From contig MNTU01000040.1 of the NCBI GenBank assembly GCA_001917125.1, positions 1-59,036 of the forward strand: 59,036 nt of DNA, given 5' to 3'. Positions 15,435 to 23,082 of this stretch are shown piece after piece; the stretch's first letter is position 1, and each line of letters starts with the position of its first letter. The position numbers and the translations under genes are program-made. Origin of the DNA: Azospirillum sp. 47_25 (lineage in GTDB: Bacteria > Pseudomonadota > Alphaproteobacteria > RF32 > CAG-239). The notes under the pieces are model-generated. The model was given only the letters and a program-made list of their open reading frames with translations, was not told the DNA's origin and searched no databases.

Positions 15435-17033
15435 TTAATATACTAATTTATAGAGCGCCGCCGTTTTTCCGGTGCGGCTGAGTTTCTTTTCTCCGAGAAA
15501 ATCGAACTCGTATTTGCTGTCGGTCAATTCATCTTTAATAATGTCATTGACAATAATTTCGTTATTGTAAGTTTGTTCAAAAACATCTGCCAGAAAAGGA
15601 TTCAGGTTCGGTTCATCTTCCGTCGGCATATCCAAAACACAGCATTTGTTGTCGAGAATAAGCCCTTCTTCGCTGGACTGCTCCTTGTAATTTTCGACAT
15701 CGGTAAGAAAATCAATCACAAATTTAACCGCATTATTGAGCTTTTTAAACTGGATTGAAGTGATTTCTCCGCTCTCAATTACATTTTCCCCTTCCAGTTT
15801 GGCGACAAGATTGGCAATGATATTGCGTATTTCGCCGTGCACGACGCTGGTGTTTTCGGCGGAAACTTCTTTTTCATCGTCATAAAAATTAATTGACGTG
15901 CGAATGCTTGCAATACATTTAAACATGACATCCTTCTCCTGTAAAACCGGTTTTTCCTCTTCCGGCGTGTCGGGAAGCGGTTCCGGCTGTTTGTTCAGCT
16001 CCAGCCATTTTTTGACCGTCGCCTTCAGGATATAAGCATCCATTTTCTCATCTTTAATAACCTGAGCCATCAAATAAGCGCCGACCCCGGTTAAAAAGAT
16101 GGCTACCTTGTTGTCTTTATAGCTCCTTTTAGCTTCATAAAAGGCCTGCAAATCGGGATTGTCTCCGTCAAGAATTTTAAATGATTCATAGAGCAGCGAG
16201 TTAGCTTCGGAGATAATCAGGCCGCAGTAGCGCGACAGCTCCAGACAGCCGCCGTAAACCACAAGTTTAATCCCCAGACGGGTGAAACTGTCATGCAAAG
16301 AGGTGTTGGCATCCAGGCTGCCCAAAATCTGGGTCAAAAACTCAATGATGTAACGCTTGTGTTCCAGCGGGGCTTCCGGATAAATCGGGGCTATCGCCTC
16401 TTCATATTCATCATTGAGGTTATAACGGCGGATAATCGCTTCCGCCTTGTTAAAAAAGCGGCTTTCGTTAATCACCTTTTTGCGCTCGGTATGGGCATAA
16501 AAGGCCGACCAGGGAACTTTCTTCAAAATCAGCGGGATTGTGATAATCATAAAGATGATGAAGAAAACAAAGAAAAGGACGGTTTTGCGGCGATCTTCGG
16601 GAATAAAGGTTTCAATAACCGGTTCCAGCAGGCTCACCAGCAAATTGGCCATTGCCAGACAAAGAAAAATAATTGCAACCAGCTTAATCAAAGCCCCGAC
16701 CATCGTATTGGCCGCCGGTTTGTCATCTTCGGGCTTTTCATATTCGACATTATATTCCCCGCCATAGCTGGTGGAAAACTTTTCGGAACTCCGCTGGTGG
16801 CGCTTTTTACGGCCAAGGCCGCTGATATATTCGACGCTTTCCTGATAAGTATTGTCCTGAACGTCAAAAATTTCGCGGATAATTTTGACGGCAACCCGGT
16901 TGTCTTCTTCAAGTTCCTTAGCCAGATTGACTGCCTCCTGACGCTGATCGCTGGAAAACTGGTCAACCAGTTTCCAGCCGTCGCCGCGGTCGGCATAAAC
17001 CTCAAAATGTATTATTTTTACCATATCAGCCAC
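15435..17033 (-). CDS. Two-span membrane protein with a cyclase-homology-like C-terminus
   Basis: 532 residues. The N-terminal ~65 residues form a small domain (FEVYADRGDGWKLVDQFSSD, then AVKIIREIFD). Two membrane spans follow at about 112-137 and 150-172, then a helical region (about 185-365). Residues about 385-532 have the strand-helix order of a class III nucleotide cyclase homology domain, ending FDFLGEKKLSRTGKTAALYKL, which resembles the final cyclase strands. The metal-binding aspartates and the GD motif of active cyclases are not visible, so it would be non-catalytic. The homology is a by-eye inference; otherwise an uncharacterised membrane protein. Confidence 0.55.
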   Translation of the reverse strand: MADMVKIIHFEVYADRGDGWKLVDQFSSDQRQEAVNLAKELEEDNRVAVKIIREIFDVQDNTYQESVEYISGLGRKKRHQRSSEKFSTSYGGEYNVEYEKPEDDKPAANTMVGALIKLVAIIFLCLAMANLLVSLLEPVIETFIPEDRRKTVLFFVFFIIFMIITIPLILKKVPWSAFYAHTERKKVINESRFFNKAEAIIRRYNLNDEYEEAIAPIYPEAPLEHKRYIIEFLTQILGSLDANTSLHDSFTRLGIKLVVYGGCLELSRYCGLIISEANSLLYESFKILDGDNPDLQAFYEAKRSYKDNKVAIFLTGVGAYLMAQVIKDEKMDAYILKATVKKWLELNKQPEPLPDTPEEEKPVLQEKDVMFKCIASIRTSINFYDDEKEVSAENTSVVHGEIRNIIANLVAKLEGENVIESGEITSIQFKKLNNAVKFVIDFLTDVENYKEQSSEEGLILDNKCCVLDMPTEDEPNLNPFLADVFEQTYNNEIIVNDIIKDELTDSKYEFDFLGEKKLSRTGKTAALYKLVY

Positions 17034-17044
17034 TCAGTAAAGCA

Positions 17045-17083
17045 TAAAAAAAAACCTGCATTAATATTACATAATGCAGGTTA
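17045..17083 (-). terminator. Terminator after rpmE
   Basis: AACCTGCATTA and TAATGCAGGTT 11-bp stem (17053-17082) followed on the minus strand by a run of nine or more T, about 20 bp after the rpmE stop. Confidence 0.9.
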
Positions 17084-17104
17084 ATAAAGACTAAACGCTC
17101 GGGC

Positions 17105-17353
17105 TTATTTGCTGCCGGAAACGGAAGTATCCTGTTTCAGGCCGAAAGCACCGAATTTAGAGTTAAATTTGGAAACCTGACCGCCGGTATCTACCATACG
17201 GTGAACACCTGTCCACGCCGGGTGAGATTTCGGGTCAATTTCCAAAGTCATTTTATCACCGGCTTTGCCCCAGGTGGTTTTCGTTTTAACTTCAGTACCG
17301 TCAGTCATCACATAAGTGATTTCATGATAATCCGGATGAATACCTTTTTTCAT
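17105..17353 (-). CDS. rpmE: 50S ribosomal protein L31
   Basis: 82 residues. Begins [19 protein letters not shown] and carries [21 protein letters not shown] near 43-63, diagnostic of L31. No cysteines are present, so this is the zinc-independent form. The C-terminal extension after FGAFGL is short. Good ribosome-binding site (GGAG) upstream; own terminator, so monocistronic or the last gene of its transcript. Confidence 0.95.
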   Translation of the reverse strand: MKKGIHPDYHEITYVMTDGTEVKTKTTWGKAGDKMTLEIDPKSHPAWTGVHRMVDTGGQVSKFNSKFGAFGLKQDTSVSGSK

Positions 17354-17455
17354 CTATTTTCTCCAAAACTTTAATTTCCAGACATGTAAATTTAGTGCTC
17401 TTATACATTAGACTCTTGAATAAGGCAAGCATTAATTTACATTTTTTTAAAATTT

Positions 17456-18463
17456 TTATTTAATTTCTTCAATTTCCACTAAATTGCGCTTTTCAGGATT
17501 ATCGGTAATATTGATTACCTTAATGCTGAAATTCTTATACCCTTTGTTCAAAAGCAGCGAGCGGATTTCCGTGGCGCGGTCAAGGCTCAGCTTTTTCTTT
17601 TTAAAGGTATTTTCGCCGTTGTCATAGTTATAGGCATAAATGGCAATTTTATGTTTGCGGGGGTCTTCAAACGTTTCAATCAAAGAAATAATCTTATCCG
17701 CATTTTCCGGGCTGATTTCAAAAGAATCATCGGCAAAGAAAATCTGCCGTCCGGCTTCCGCCGCGGCCGGCGTCTTGTCCCCTACCGGAAGCAAAGGCTT
17801 GATTTCTTTTTTTTCTTCAGGTTCGGCCGCCGGTGCAGTTTCGGCAGCGGGAACGTTTTCAGCCTCTTGTACGGCGGCAGCTTTTTCCGGCGCTTTGGCC
17901 GTTTCTTCGGCGGCAGGAACCGAGACTTCCGTTTTAGCCGGTTCAACCTTGGCTGCGGGTTCAATCAGCGCAGCGGCAGGTTTTGAGACTTCTTCGGATT
18001 TTGGTTCGGACAAAGCTTTTCCATTATCGGTTTCCGCCGGGCGGACAACATCAACATCGGCAACCGTCTCCCGAACCGGTTCCCGGTCATCGGCAACGGT
18101 TATCGGATTGGCGGGTTTAACCGGTTCCGGTTTGACCTCAGCCAGGGGCTGAGGAATTTCCGGTGCCTGCGGCAAAATCGCTATTGCTTTTTCTTCTTTT
18201 TTCGGAGCCGGTGTTTTTTCAGCAACCGGCTTGGCCGGAGCAACCGTTTTCTTCGGCGTTTTTTTCTTTCGAACCGTTTTCTTTACCGGGGCTTTTTTAA
18301 CCACCGGAAACAGGGGCTGGGTTTCCACGAACAGCGAATCGCCCGGCTGCAAATTGTTCAACACCGACAAGTCAACATAGACATCGTCGGCAGCCTGCGC
18401 AAACGCGGCTCCCTGTAAAGCCAGAGCACAAACCGAAGCCATTACCAGACGCTTAAACTGCAT
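17456..18463 (-). CDS. Secreted protein with Lys/Pro/Ala linker and OmpA-like C-terminal domain
   Basis: 335 residues with a signal peptide (1-24, AFAQA). A short conserved segment is followed by a basic KKAPVKKTVRKKKTPKK stretch (about 54-72) and a long Ala/Glu/Pro/Lys-rich linker (to about 230) able to span the periplasm. The C-terminal ~95 residues (IFFADDSFEISPENADKII to the end) fit an OmpA-like fold with the SLDRATEIRSLLLNKGY helix. The usual peptidoglycan-contacting NxxLSxxRA motif is present as KKLSLDRA. Probably links the envelope to peptidoglycan. Located 21 bp after the suhB-like stop, so likely co-transcribed. Confidence 0.75.
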   Translation of the reverse strand: MQFKRLVMASVCALALQGAAFAQAADDVYVDLSVLNNLQPGDSLFVETQPLFPVVKKAPVKKTVRKKKTPKKTVAPAKPVAEKTPAPKKEEKAIAILPQAPEIPQPLAEVKPEPVKPANPITVADDREPVRETVADVDVVRPAETDNGKALSEPKSEEVSKPAAALIEPAAKVEPAKTEVSVPAAEETAKAPEKAAAVQEAENVPAAETAPAAEPEEKKEIKPLLPVGDKTPAAAEAGRQIFFADDSFEISPENADKIISLIETFEDPRKHKIAIYAYNYDNGENTFKKKKLSLDRATEIRSLLLNKGYKNFSIKVINITDNPEKRNLVEIEEIK

Positions 18464-18484
18464 GGAAGTCCCTCCCCCTTTTAA

Positions 18485-19288
18485 CTATTCAGAAAATAAT
18501 TCACCGAGTTTTTTGCCCAGTTCGTTGTTAACGGCAAAAATATTGCCGGAATTCAGAACGAGACTCAAATTCTCGGTCCGTTTATCTTTTTGGTCAATAT
18601 CATAGATATAACCGCCGGCTTCTTTGACAAGAAGCAGCCCGGCCGCAAAATCGGACAATTTATTGCCGCGGCTGACAGCCGCATCATATTTTCCGGATGC
18701 GACATAAGCCAGATCCAGCGCACAGGAACCGGAAATGCGCAGATTGTCGGTGGCAGCGACCAAACGCTTTTGAATAACGTCATATTCGCTGACATTTTCG
18801 TTATAATTAACCAATGTCGCAACCAAAGCCTCTTTCAAATCACGACGGGAAGATACGCGCAAACGCTCATGGTTGCGGAAACCTTCCTTATAGGCGCCTT
18901 TGCCCTTTTCGGCAAAATAGAGGCAGTCGGTGGCCGGATTATAAACGACGGACGCCGTAACCGTATTATTTTCATAAACGGCTACACTGACGGCAAAATG
19001 CGGAATGCCGTGAGCAAAGTTGCTCAGACCGTCTATCGGCGAAACGATATAACAATTGCGCGCACCCAGCTTTTCCGCCTCGGAAACCAATGCGTAATCA
19101 GGGTGAATTTTGCCTAATTCGACCTGCAGCGCTTTGGAAACTTTGGTATAAGAAGCGACGACAAATTCCTTGTAGCCTTTAACCGAAGACTGCAGCTGTT
19201 CGATTTCGCTGAAGTCGCGGTTAAGCGACCCCGAGGCCTTTTTAACCGCATTAATCAACAGCGTCAAACTGGGTGAGAGATATGACAT
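18485..19288 (-). CDS. Inositol-monophosphatase-family (SuhB-like) protein, key Asp missing
   Basis: 267 residues of IMPase fold. Motif 1 of the family, DPLDGTTNF, reads SPIDGLSNFAHG here (near 83-94): the first metal-binding Asp is Ser and the catalytic Thr is Leu. The SE of the upstream EE motif (LVSEAEKLG) and the later Asp in SDFAAGLLLVKEAGG (near 213-227; usually WDxAAG) are kept. Loss of the first Asp and the Thr suggests little phosphatase activity; a regulatory or RNA-related role, as for E. coli SuhB, is possible. Start codon overlaps the efp stop by one base (TAATG). Confidence 0.82.
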   Translation of the reverse strand: MSYLSPSLTLLINAVKKASGSLNRDFSEIEQLQSSVKGYKEFVVASYTKVSKALQVELGKIHPDYALVSEAEKLGARNCYIVSPIDGLSNFAHGIPHFAVSVAVYENNTVTASVVYNPATDCLYFAEKGKGAYKEGFRNHERLRVSSRRDLKEALVATLVNYNENVSEYDVIQKRLVAATDNLRISGSCALDLAYVASGKYDAAVSRGNKLSDFAAGLLLVKEAGGYIYDIDQKDKRTENLSLVLNSGNIFAVNNELGKKLGELFSE

Positions 19289-19851
19289 TATTTTGCTCTT
19301 TCAACATAATTGGCTTCAGCCGTGCCGACAACAATTTTGTCGCCGACGCCGATGAACGGAGGAACCGTGGTGCGAACGCCGTTGTCCAGAATGGCCGGTT
19401 TGTAAGAAGAAGCGGCCGTCTGTCCTTTTACCACGGGCTCGGTTTCAACAACTTCACAGACAACCTGCTGCGGCAGTTCGACCGAAATCGGCTTGCCATC
19501 GATGAAACTGATGATAACCTGCATACCGTCGGTCATGAAAGGACGGCTGTCGCCGAGGATATCGGCAGGCATGGAGAACTGGTCAAAAGTCTCGCTGTCC
19601 ATAAAAGTCAATCCGGTGCCGTCTTCAAAGAGGAACTGGCAGTCTTTTTCTTCAACCATTAATTTTTCAACGGTGTCTTCGGTACGGAAGCGCTCGTTGG
19701 TTTTGGTGCCTTCTTCAACGGCTTTCATTTCGACCTGCATAAAAGCGCCGCCCTTGCCCGGCTTGATATGCATAGCTTTGGTAATGGTCCAGGGTTTGCC
19801 TTTGTATTCAATTACCCAGCCGATGCGGATAGAACCTGCGAGTTGTTTCAT
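19288..19851 (-). CDS. efp: Elongation factor P
   Basis: 187 residues, the normal length. Relieves ribosome stalling at polyproline. The modification-site Lys is present in the loop HIKPGKGGAF (near 28-37). Domains II and III follow with the EF-P signature region in the C-terminal part (SYKPAILDNGVRTTVPPFIGVGD). The modifying enzyme is not in this window. Translationally coupled to the suhB-like gene; the efp-suhB-thiE-like neighbourhood is a familiar alphaproteobacterial arrangement. Confidence 0.96.
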   Translation of the reverse strand: MKQLAGSIRIGWVIEYKGKPWTITKAMHIKPGKGGAFMQVEMKAVEEGTKTNERFRTEDTVEKLMVEEKDCQFLFEDGTGLTFMDSETFDQFSMPADILGDSRPFMTDGMQVIISFIDGKPISVELPQQVVCEVVETEPVVKGQTAASSYKPAILDNGVRTTVPPFIGVGDKIVVGTAEANYVERAK

Positions 19852-19923
19852 ATTTTATCTCCATATTTACAATGTTTAAATGTTGAAATGATTTCGAGAC
19901 TCTTCGAAATTTTAATCAAGAAC

Positions 19924-20469
19924 TTAATCTAAACTTTGTTTTTTAGCAACAAAAATCGTATATTCGCGGTCAGATAAAATAACAATATCGCAATCAAAGC
20001 CCGCATAATCGAGATTTTCGTCCCGGCAGAGAATGGCCGACTGAATTAAAAAGAGCCCGTTATACCAGGAAACCAGCTCGCGCACCTGTTCAATTCCGTC
20101 ATTCCAGGCCTGAAAGACAAGAAAGTCCGGCTCGAACTCGCTGATAACCATCGCCTCGTGGCGGCGGTTGCGGGTGACAGCGCCGATAACGGCGTCTTTG
20201 CCGAGAAAATTACGCAAGAACTGGAATTCGGCTTTCGGCTTTTCGTTTTTGCTCAAATCGACCACAACGCCGTCCAGTCCCAGTTCCCTGCACAGTTCAG
20301 GCGCTTTGTCTCCGCAGGAAAGGAGCAGTTTTCCGGCTTTGCGTGCCGCTTCGGCAAAACGGCGGTTAAAAGCCGTATCCGCCGCCGAATCGAGCAGAAA
20401 ACATTCCACCCGGGAATCGTCGATTAACGAGATGTTTTCCGAAGTGATTTTTACAATAAACTTTTGCAT
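19924..20469 (-). CDS. Degenerate thiamine-phosphate-synthase-like (ThiE-fold) protein
   Basis: 181 residues. The strand order looks like the second half of a ThiE TIM barrel: KLLLSCGDKAPELCRELGLDGVVVD (the ThiE ND..A..lGadGvHlGq region) near 46-71, FLGKDAVIGAVTRNRRHEAM near 88-107 (the ThiE R.llG...ig.S.h..eA region), then FEPDFLVF. The pyrophosphate-binding Gly-rich segment and the HMP-PP-contacting residues of ThiE are not recognisable, so synthase activity is unlikely. Position upstream of efp-suhB matches where thiE-like genes sit in other alphaproteobacteria. The fold call is by eye. Confidence 0.55.
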   Translation of the reverse strand: MQKFIVKITSENISLIDDSRVECFLLDSAADTAFNRRFAEAARKAGKLLLSCGDKAPELCRELGLDGVVVDLSKNEKPKAEFQFLRNFLGKDAVIGAVTRNRRHEAMVISEFEPDFLVFQAWNDGIEQVRELVSWYNGLFLIQSAILCRDENLDYAGFDCDIVILSDREYTIFVAKKQSLD

Positions 20470-20563
20470 AAGATTTCTTTGCCGCTTGAATTAATGTTTA
20501 AGAAAAAGTATTATGCTGTTCAATATACGAGAATAATCCCTTAAAAGGAAGTGAAATTTTATC

Positions 20564-20833
20564 ATGACCGAAAAAAATGCCGAACTGCCGCAGACAAGCG
20601 CCGCCATTGCCGGCCTGAGCGATGCGCTGGCCCGCTTAAACAGCGCGATAGGCAGCAAGAAAGACGAGCTGGCGCGCAAAGAAAAGAGGTACGGTGCCGA
20701 ACTGAAGGACAGCGAAGCCCGGCTGGAGCTTTTGAAAGCATCTTCCCGCAAAATCATTGACAACATCAACACCGTCATGACCCGTTTAGATAAAGTATTG
20801 GAAAACGATGGCACAAGTAACGATAACAATTAA
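20564..20833 (+). CDS. Small coiled-coil protein upstream of zapA (DUF4164-like)
   Basis: 89 residues, almost entirely helical and charged, with a heptad pattern from about 16 to 80 (ALARLNSAIGSKKDEL, then LELLKASSRKIIDNINTVM). In alphaproteobacteria a short coiled-coil gene of DUF4164 type commonly sits immediately before zapA, and this overlaps zapA by 26 bp. A role as a ZapB-like partner of ZapA in division-ring assembly is an inference from position and structure. Ribosome-binding site AAGGAAG upstream. Confidence 0.7.
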   Translation: MTEKNAELPQTSAAIAGLSDALARLNSAIGSKKDELARKEKRYGAELKDSEARLELLKASSRKIIDNINTVMTRLDKVLENDGTSNDNN

Positions 20834-21149
20834 CTCCCGAGAGTATGCCGTTGCCTGCGAAGACGGTCAGGAAGTCCGGATTATGCAGCTTTCCCGCCTT
20901 TTGGACGAGAAAGCGCGGATGATTACGGGCGGCAGTCTGCAAGTTAATGAAAATATGCTGCTGGCAATGGTGGGACTGTTGCTGGCCGATGAGCTTACCG
21001 AACTGAAAAAAGGCGTGCCGCAGGCGGTTGCCGGAGGGGAAGCTGTGGATAACTCGCGACTCCCCGGTTTGGATAAAGAACTGGCGGAAAAGCTGCAAAA
21101 TCTGACCGAAGAAATAAATTCTGTTGCAAAAAAAATCGAATCATTGTAA
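20808..21149 (+). CDS. zapA: Cell-division protein ZapA
   Basis: 113 residues. FtsZ-associated protein that bundles protofilaments. N-terminal VTITINSREYAVACEDGQE (near 4-22) and LSRLLDEKARMI are the ZapA signature, followed by a long coiled-coil helix to about residue 108. The start lies inside the preceding coiled-coil gene, so the two are translationally coupled. The 6S RNA promoter overlaps the zapA 3' end and stop codon. Confidence 0.92.
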   Translation: MAQVTITINSREYAVACEDGQEVRIMQLSRLLDEKARMITGGSLQVNENMLLAMVGLLLADELTELKKGVPQAVAGGEAVDNSRLPGLDKELAEKLQNLTEEINSVAKKIESL

Positions 21150-21152
21150 GCT
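21124..21152 (+). promoter_or_regulatory. Promoter of 6S RNA
   Basis: -35 TTGCAA (21124-21129), 17-bp spacer, -10 TAAGCT (21147-21152) overlapping the zapA stop codon. It predicts a transcript start near 21159, just where the 6S closing stem begins. Confidence 0.6.
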
Positions 21153-21159
21153 AACGGCA

Positions 21160-21321
21160 TAGGAGGCGAGCTGTCTGGTGCGTGTTTCCGCAGATCTTCC
21201 GAGCCAACATTATTTTATAGGGAGCTGTCCCTGATCTGACCGAGGTCTTTTCAAATGGCGCCCACTTTATTGAGAAGCGGTTCGATAAGAATGTAACTGA
21301 TACGGCGAGACGGCCCCTCCA
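21160..21321 (+). ncRNA. ssrS: 6S RNA
   Basis: About 160 nt directly downstream of zapA, the classical 6S RNA position. The ends pair: GGAGG (21162-21166) with CCTCC (21316-21320), then GCTGTCT (21170-21176) with AGACGGC (21308-21314, one G-U pair). This gives a long closing stem around a large internal bulge. An inner stem (GCCA near 21203 with TGGC near 21256) and a small AGGGAGCTGTCCCT hairpin complete a 6S-like rod. It would bind sigma-70 RNA polymerase as an open-promoter mimic. A terminator follows. Ends are approximate. Confidence 0.8.
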
Positions 21322-21336
21322 CAGAAACTATTTTAC

Positions 21337-21361
21337 AACTCCGTTTTACCGGAGTTTTTTT
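21337..21361 (+). terminator. Terminator downstream of 6S RNA
   Basis: ACTCCG and CGGAGT stem (21338-21355), loop TTTTAC, then seven T. Lies 17 bp after the 6S closing stem and ahead of ymdB, so 6S can be an independent transcript. Confidence 0.85.
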
Positions 21362-21401
21362 GTGTTACGAGACGTCAAAAACAGAGAAGAAAGTTCAGAC
21401 A

Positions 21402-22199
21402 GTGAGAATTATTTACTGCGGGGATGTGGTTGCCCGCGCCGGCAGAGACGCCGTGCTTAACAATTTATCCAAACTCCGCGAACGCTATAAGCCGGACGCG
21501 GTTATCGTCAATATTGAGAACGCCGCCCACGGGTTCGGCGCCAGTCCTTCCATCTGCCGCCAGTTTCTGGATGCCGGAGTGGACGCTCTGGTTACCGGAA
21601 ATCATGTTTGGCAGCAACGCGATTTAATCCCTTTTCTGGACGAATGCAAACGTATCGTCCGTCCGTTGAACTATCCGGAAGGACTGCCGGGCAAAGGCGC
21701 GATTGAAATCGAACTGCCAAACGGCAAAAAAATCCTGATTGCACAGCTGCTGGGACGCCTGTTTATGGAAGCGGTCGACTGTCCGGCACAGGCAATTGAC
21801 AAGCTGCTGAAAAATTATACGCTGGGTAAAAACATCAACGCCATTTTTGTTGACATTCATGCCGAGGCAACGGCGGAAAAAATTGAAATCGGACATTACC
21901 TTGACGGGCGCGTTTCGGCCGTTATCGGTTCGCATACGCATATTCCGACGTCAGACTACTGTATCAGAGACGGCGGGACCGCCTATCAGACCGATGTCGG
22001 CATGTGCGGCGACTATAACTCTGTCATCGGCTTTGACAAGACCGAGCCGCTCAACCGTTTGCTGCGCAAATATACCGGCGGACGGCTGACTCCGGCCAAA
22101 GGCCCGGGGACCCTGTTCGGCGTGTTAATCGACATTGACGACAAAAGCGGCAAAGCTACCCATATTGAACAAATTAAAATGTCTGAAAAAGAAGCATAA
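21402..22199 (+). CDS. ymdB: YmdB-family metallophosphoesterase
   Basis: About 265 residues. A calcineurin-like phosphoesterase of the YmdB/TIGR00282 family (2',3'-cyclic nucleotide phosphodiesterase activity is reported for relatives). Metal-binding motifs: RIIYCGDVVARAGRDA at the start, VNIENAAHGFG (N-E variant), GNHVWQQRD, DIHAEATAEKI and GSHTHIPT. I use the GTG at 21402, which begins with the conserved RIIYCGD; an upstream TTG frame start at 21360 falls in the 6S terminator T-run and is unlikely. In many alphaproteobacteria a 5-formyl-THF cyclo-ligase gene lies between 6S and this gene; it is absent here. Confidence 0.9.
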   Translation: MRIIYCGDVVARAGRDAVLNNLSKLRERYKPDAVIVNIENAAHGFGASPSICRQFLDAGVDALVTGNHVWQQRDLIPFLDECKRIVRPLNYPEGLPGKGAIEIELPNGKKILIAQLLGRLFMEAVDCPAQAIDKLLKNYTLGKNINAIFVDIHAEATAEKIEIGHYLDGRVSAVIGSHTHIPTSDYCIRDGGTAYQTDVGMCGDYNSVIGFDKTEPLNRLLRKYTGGRLTPAKGPGTLFGVLIDIDDKSGKATHIEQIKMSEKEA

Positions 22200-22203
22200 A
22201 CAA

Positions 22204-22236
22204 TAAAACCCTCATTTCAGAGGGTTTTATTGTTTT
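22204..22236. terminator. Bidirectional terminator between ymdB and the surface-protein operon
   Basis: AAAACCCTC and GAGGGTTTT stem (about 22206-22229) with T-rich tracts on both sides, between convergent stops at 22199 and 22236. Confidence 0.8.
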
Positions 22237-23069
22237 TAATAACGGATTACCCGAAACAGCATAAACTGCCAAGATGCTCCGTTGGGCAACGCCAAATCCC
22301 ATACATTATCGAATCCCTCTCCCGATTTAGGCGGGGCCAGGTTTACATTCGTACCAAGCAAAAATGAATATGCATTATAACTCGTTTTGTCATAAGGAGA
22401 AGATGTTAAAAAAACATTCCAGTTATTTGAACTTAAAGATTTTCCCAATTTTTTAAATGTTGCAGTTATTGTTTTCTGAGCGGCATAAATTTTCTTAAAA
22501 TCTCCCATGCTTAACATTGACCATTTTCCGGCTCCGCACCAAGCCTGTTTGCATCCGGCCGGTGAGTAAGAGCGCACGCTCTCTGCCATCGGATATGATT
22601 TATTATTAGCTTCGCCATACGACATAATCATATTTGTATTTGTAATACTGCTATCTTCACAATCAGTGCCCGAACAATTAGCCAATCCGGGAATATCGCC
22701 TTCTGCTCCCCAGATAACGCTGTCTCCTTTTTGATATATTTTTGCTTCCAAAGAAACAGCCAAACGATTACCGGCATCAAATATGACGGCTATCGGTGTT
22801 TTAGCATTAATAACTTCAGAAGATGTCGAATGGTCGGCATAAAGTATGTCTCCGTCATTGCCAATGGCATCAAAACTGCAAGCCATCTTGCTGAGATCCG
22901 TAGGACATTTTAGAATATTGTTTCCGTTAACACATTCATCAGCGGAATAGATATATCCCAGTTCTTCACAGGTTGGCGGCTGTATACATGTCTGCGCCCG
23001 GATTAATCCAGCTGAGAAAGCTGAAATCAGCAGTGTTGCTCCTGCAATCAATAGCATATTTTTTTTCAT
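22236..23069 (-). CDS. Secreted Cys-containing surface protein
   Basis: 277 residues from the ATG at 23069, which has AAGGAGAAAG upstream; the longer frame runs back into the neighbouring gene's end. Signal peptide about 1-25 (FSAGLIRAQ). Residues about 30-60 carry the pattern CEELGYIYSADEC...LKCPTDLSKMAC, seen in secreted proteins of uncultured gut Alphaproteobacteria (from memory, not searched). The remainder looks like a beta-rich adhesin or pilin-like domain with WGAEG, WCGAGKWSML and WDLALPNGASWQF segments. Second gene of an operon with the Cys-rich gene 13 bp upstream. Function unknown. Confidence 0.65.
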   Translation of the reverse strand: MKKNMLLIAGATLLISAFSAGLIRAQTCIQPPTCEELGYIYSADECVNGNNILKCPTDLSKMACSFDAIGNDGDILYADHSTSSEVINAKTPIAVIFDAGNRLAVSLEAKIYQKGDSVIWGAEGDIPGLANCSGTDCEDSSITNTNMIMSYGEANNKSYPMAESVRSYSPAGCKQAWCGAGKWSMLSMGDFKKIYAAQKTITATFKKLGKSLSSNNWNVFLTSSPYDKTSYNAYSFLLGTNVNLAPPKSGEGFDNVWDLALPNGASWQFMLFRVIRY

Positions 23070-23082
23070 TTTCTTTCTCCTT

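Noticed and set aside
17105..17353. Missing zinc cysteines in L31
   Set aside because: Zinc-independent L31 forms are ordinary, especially in alphaproteobacteria.
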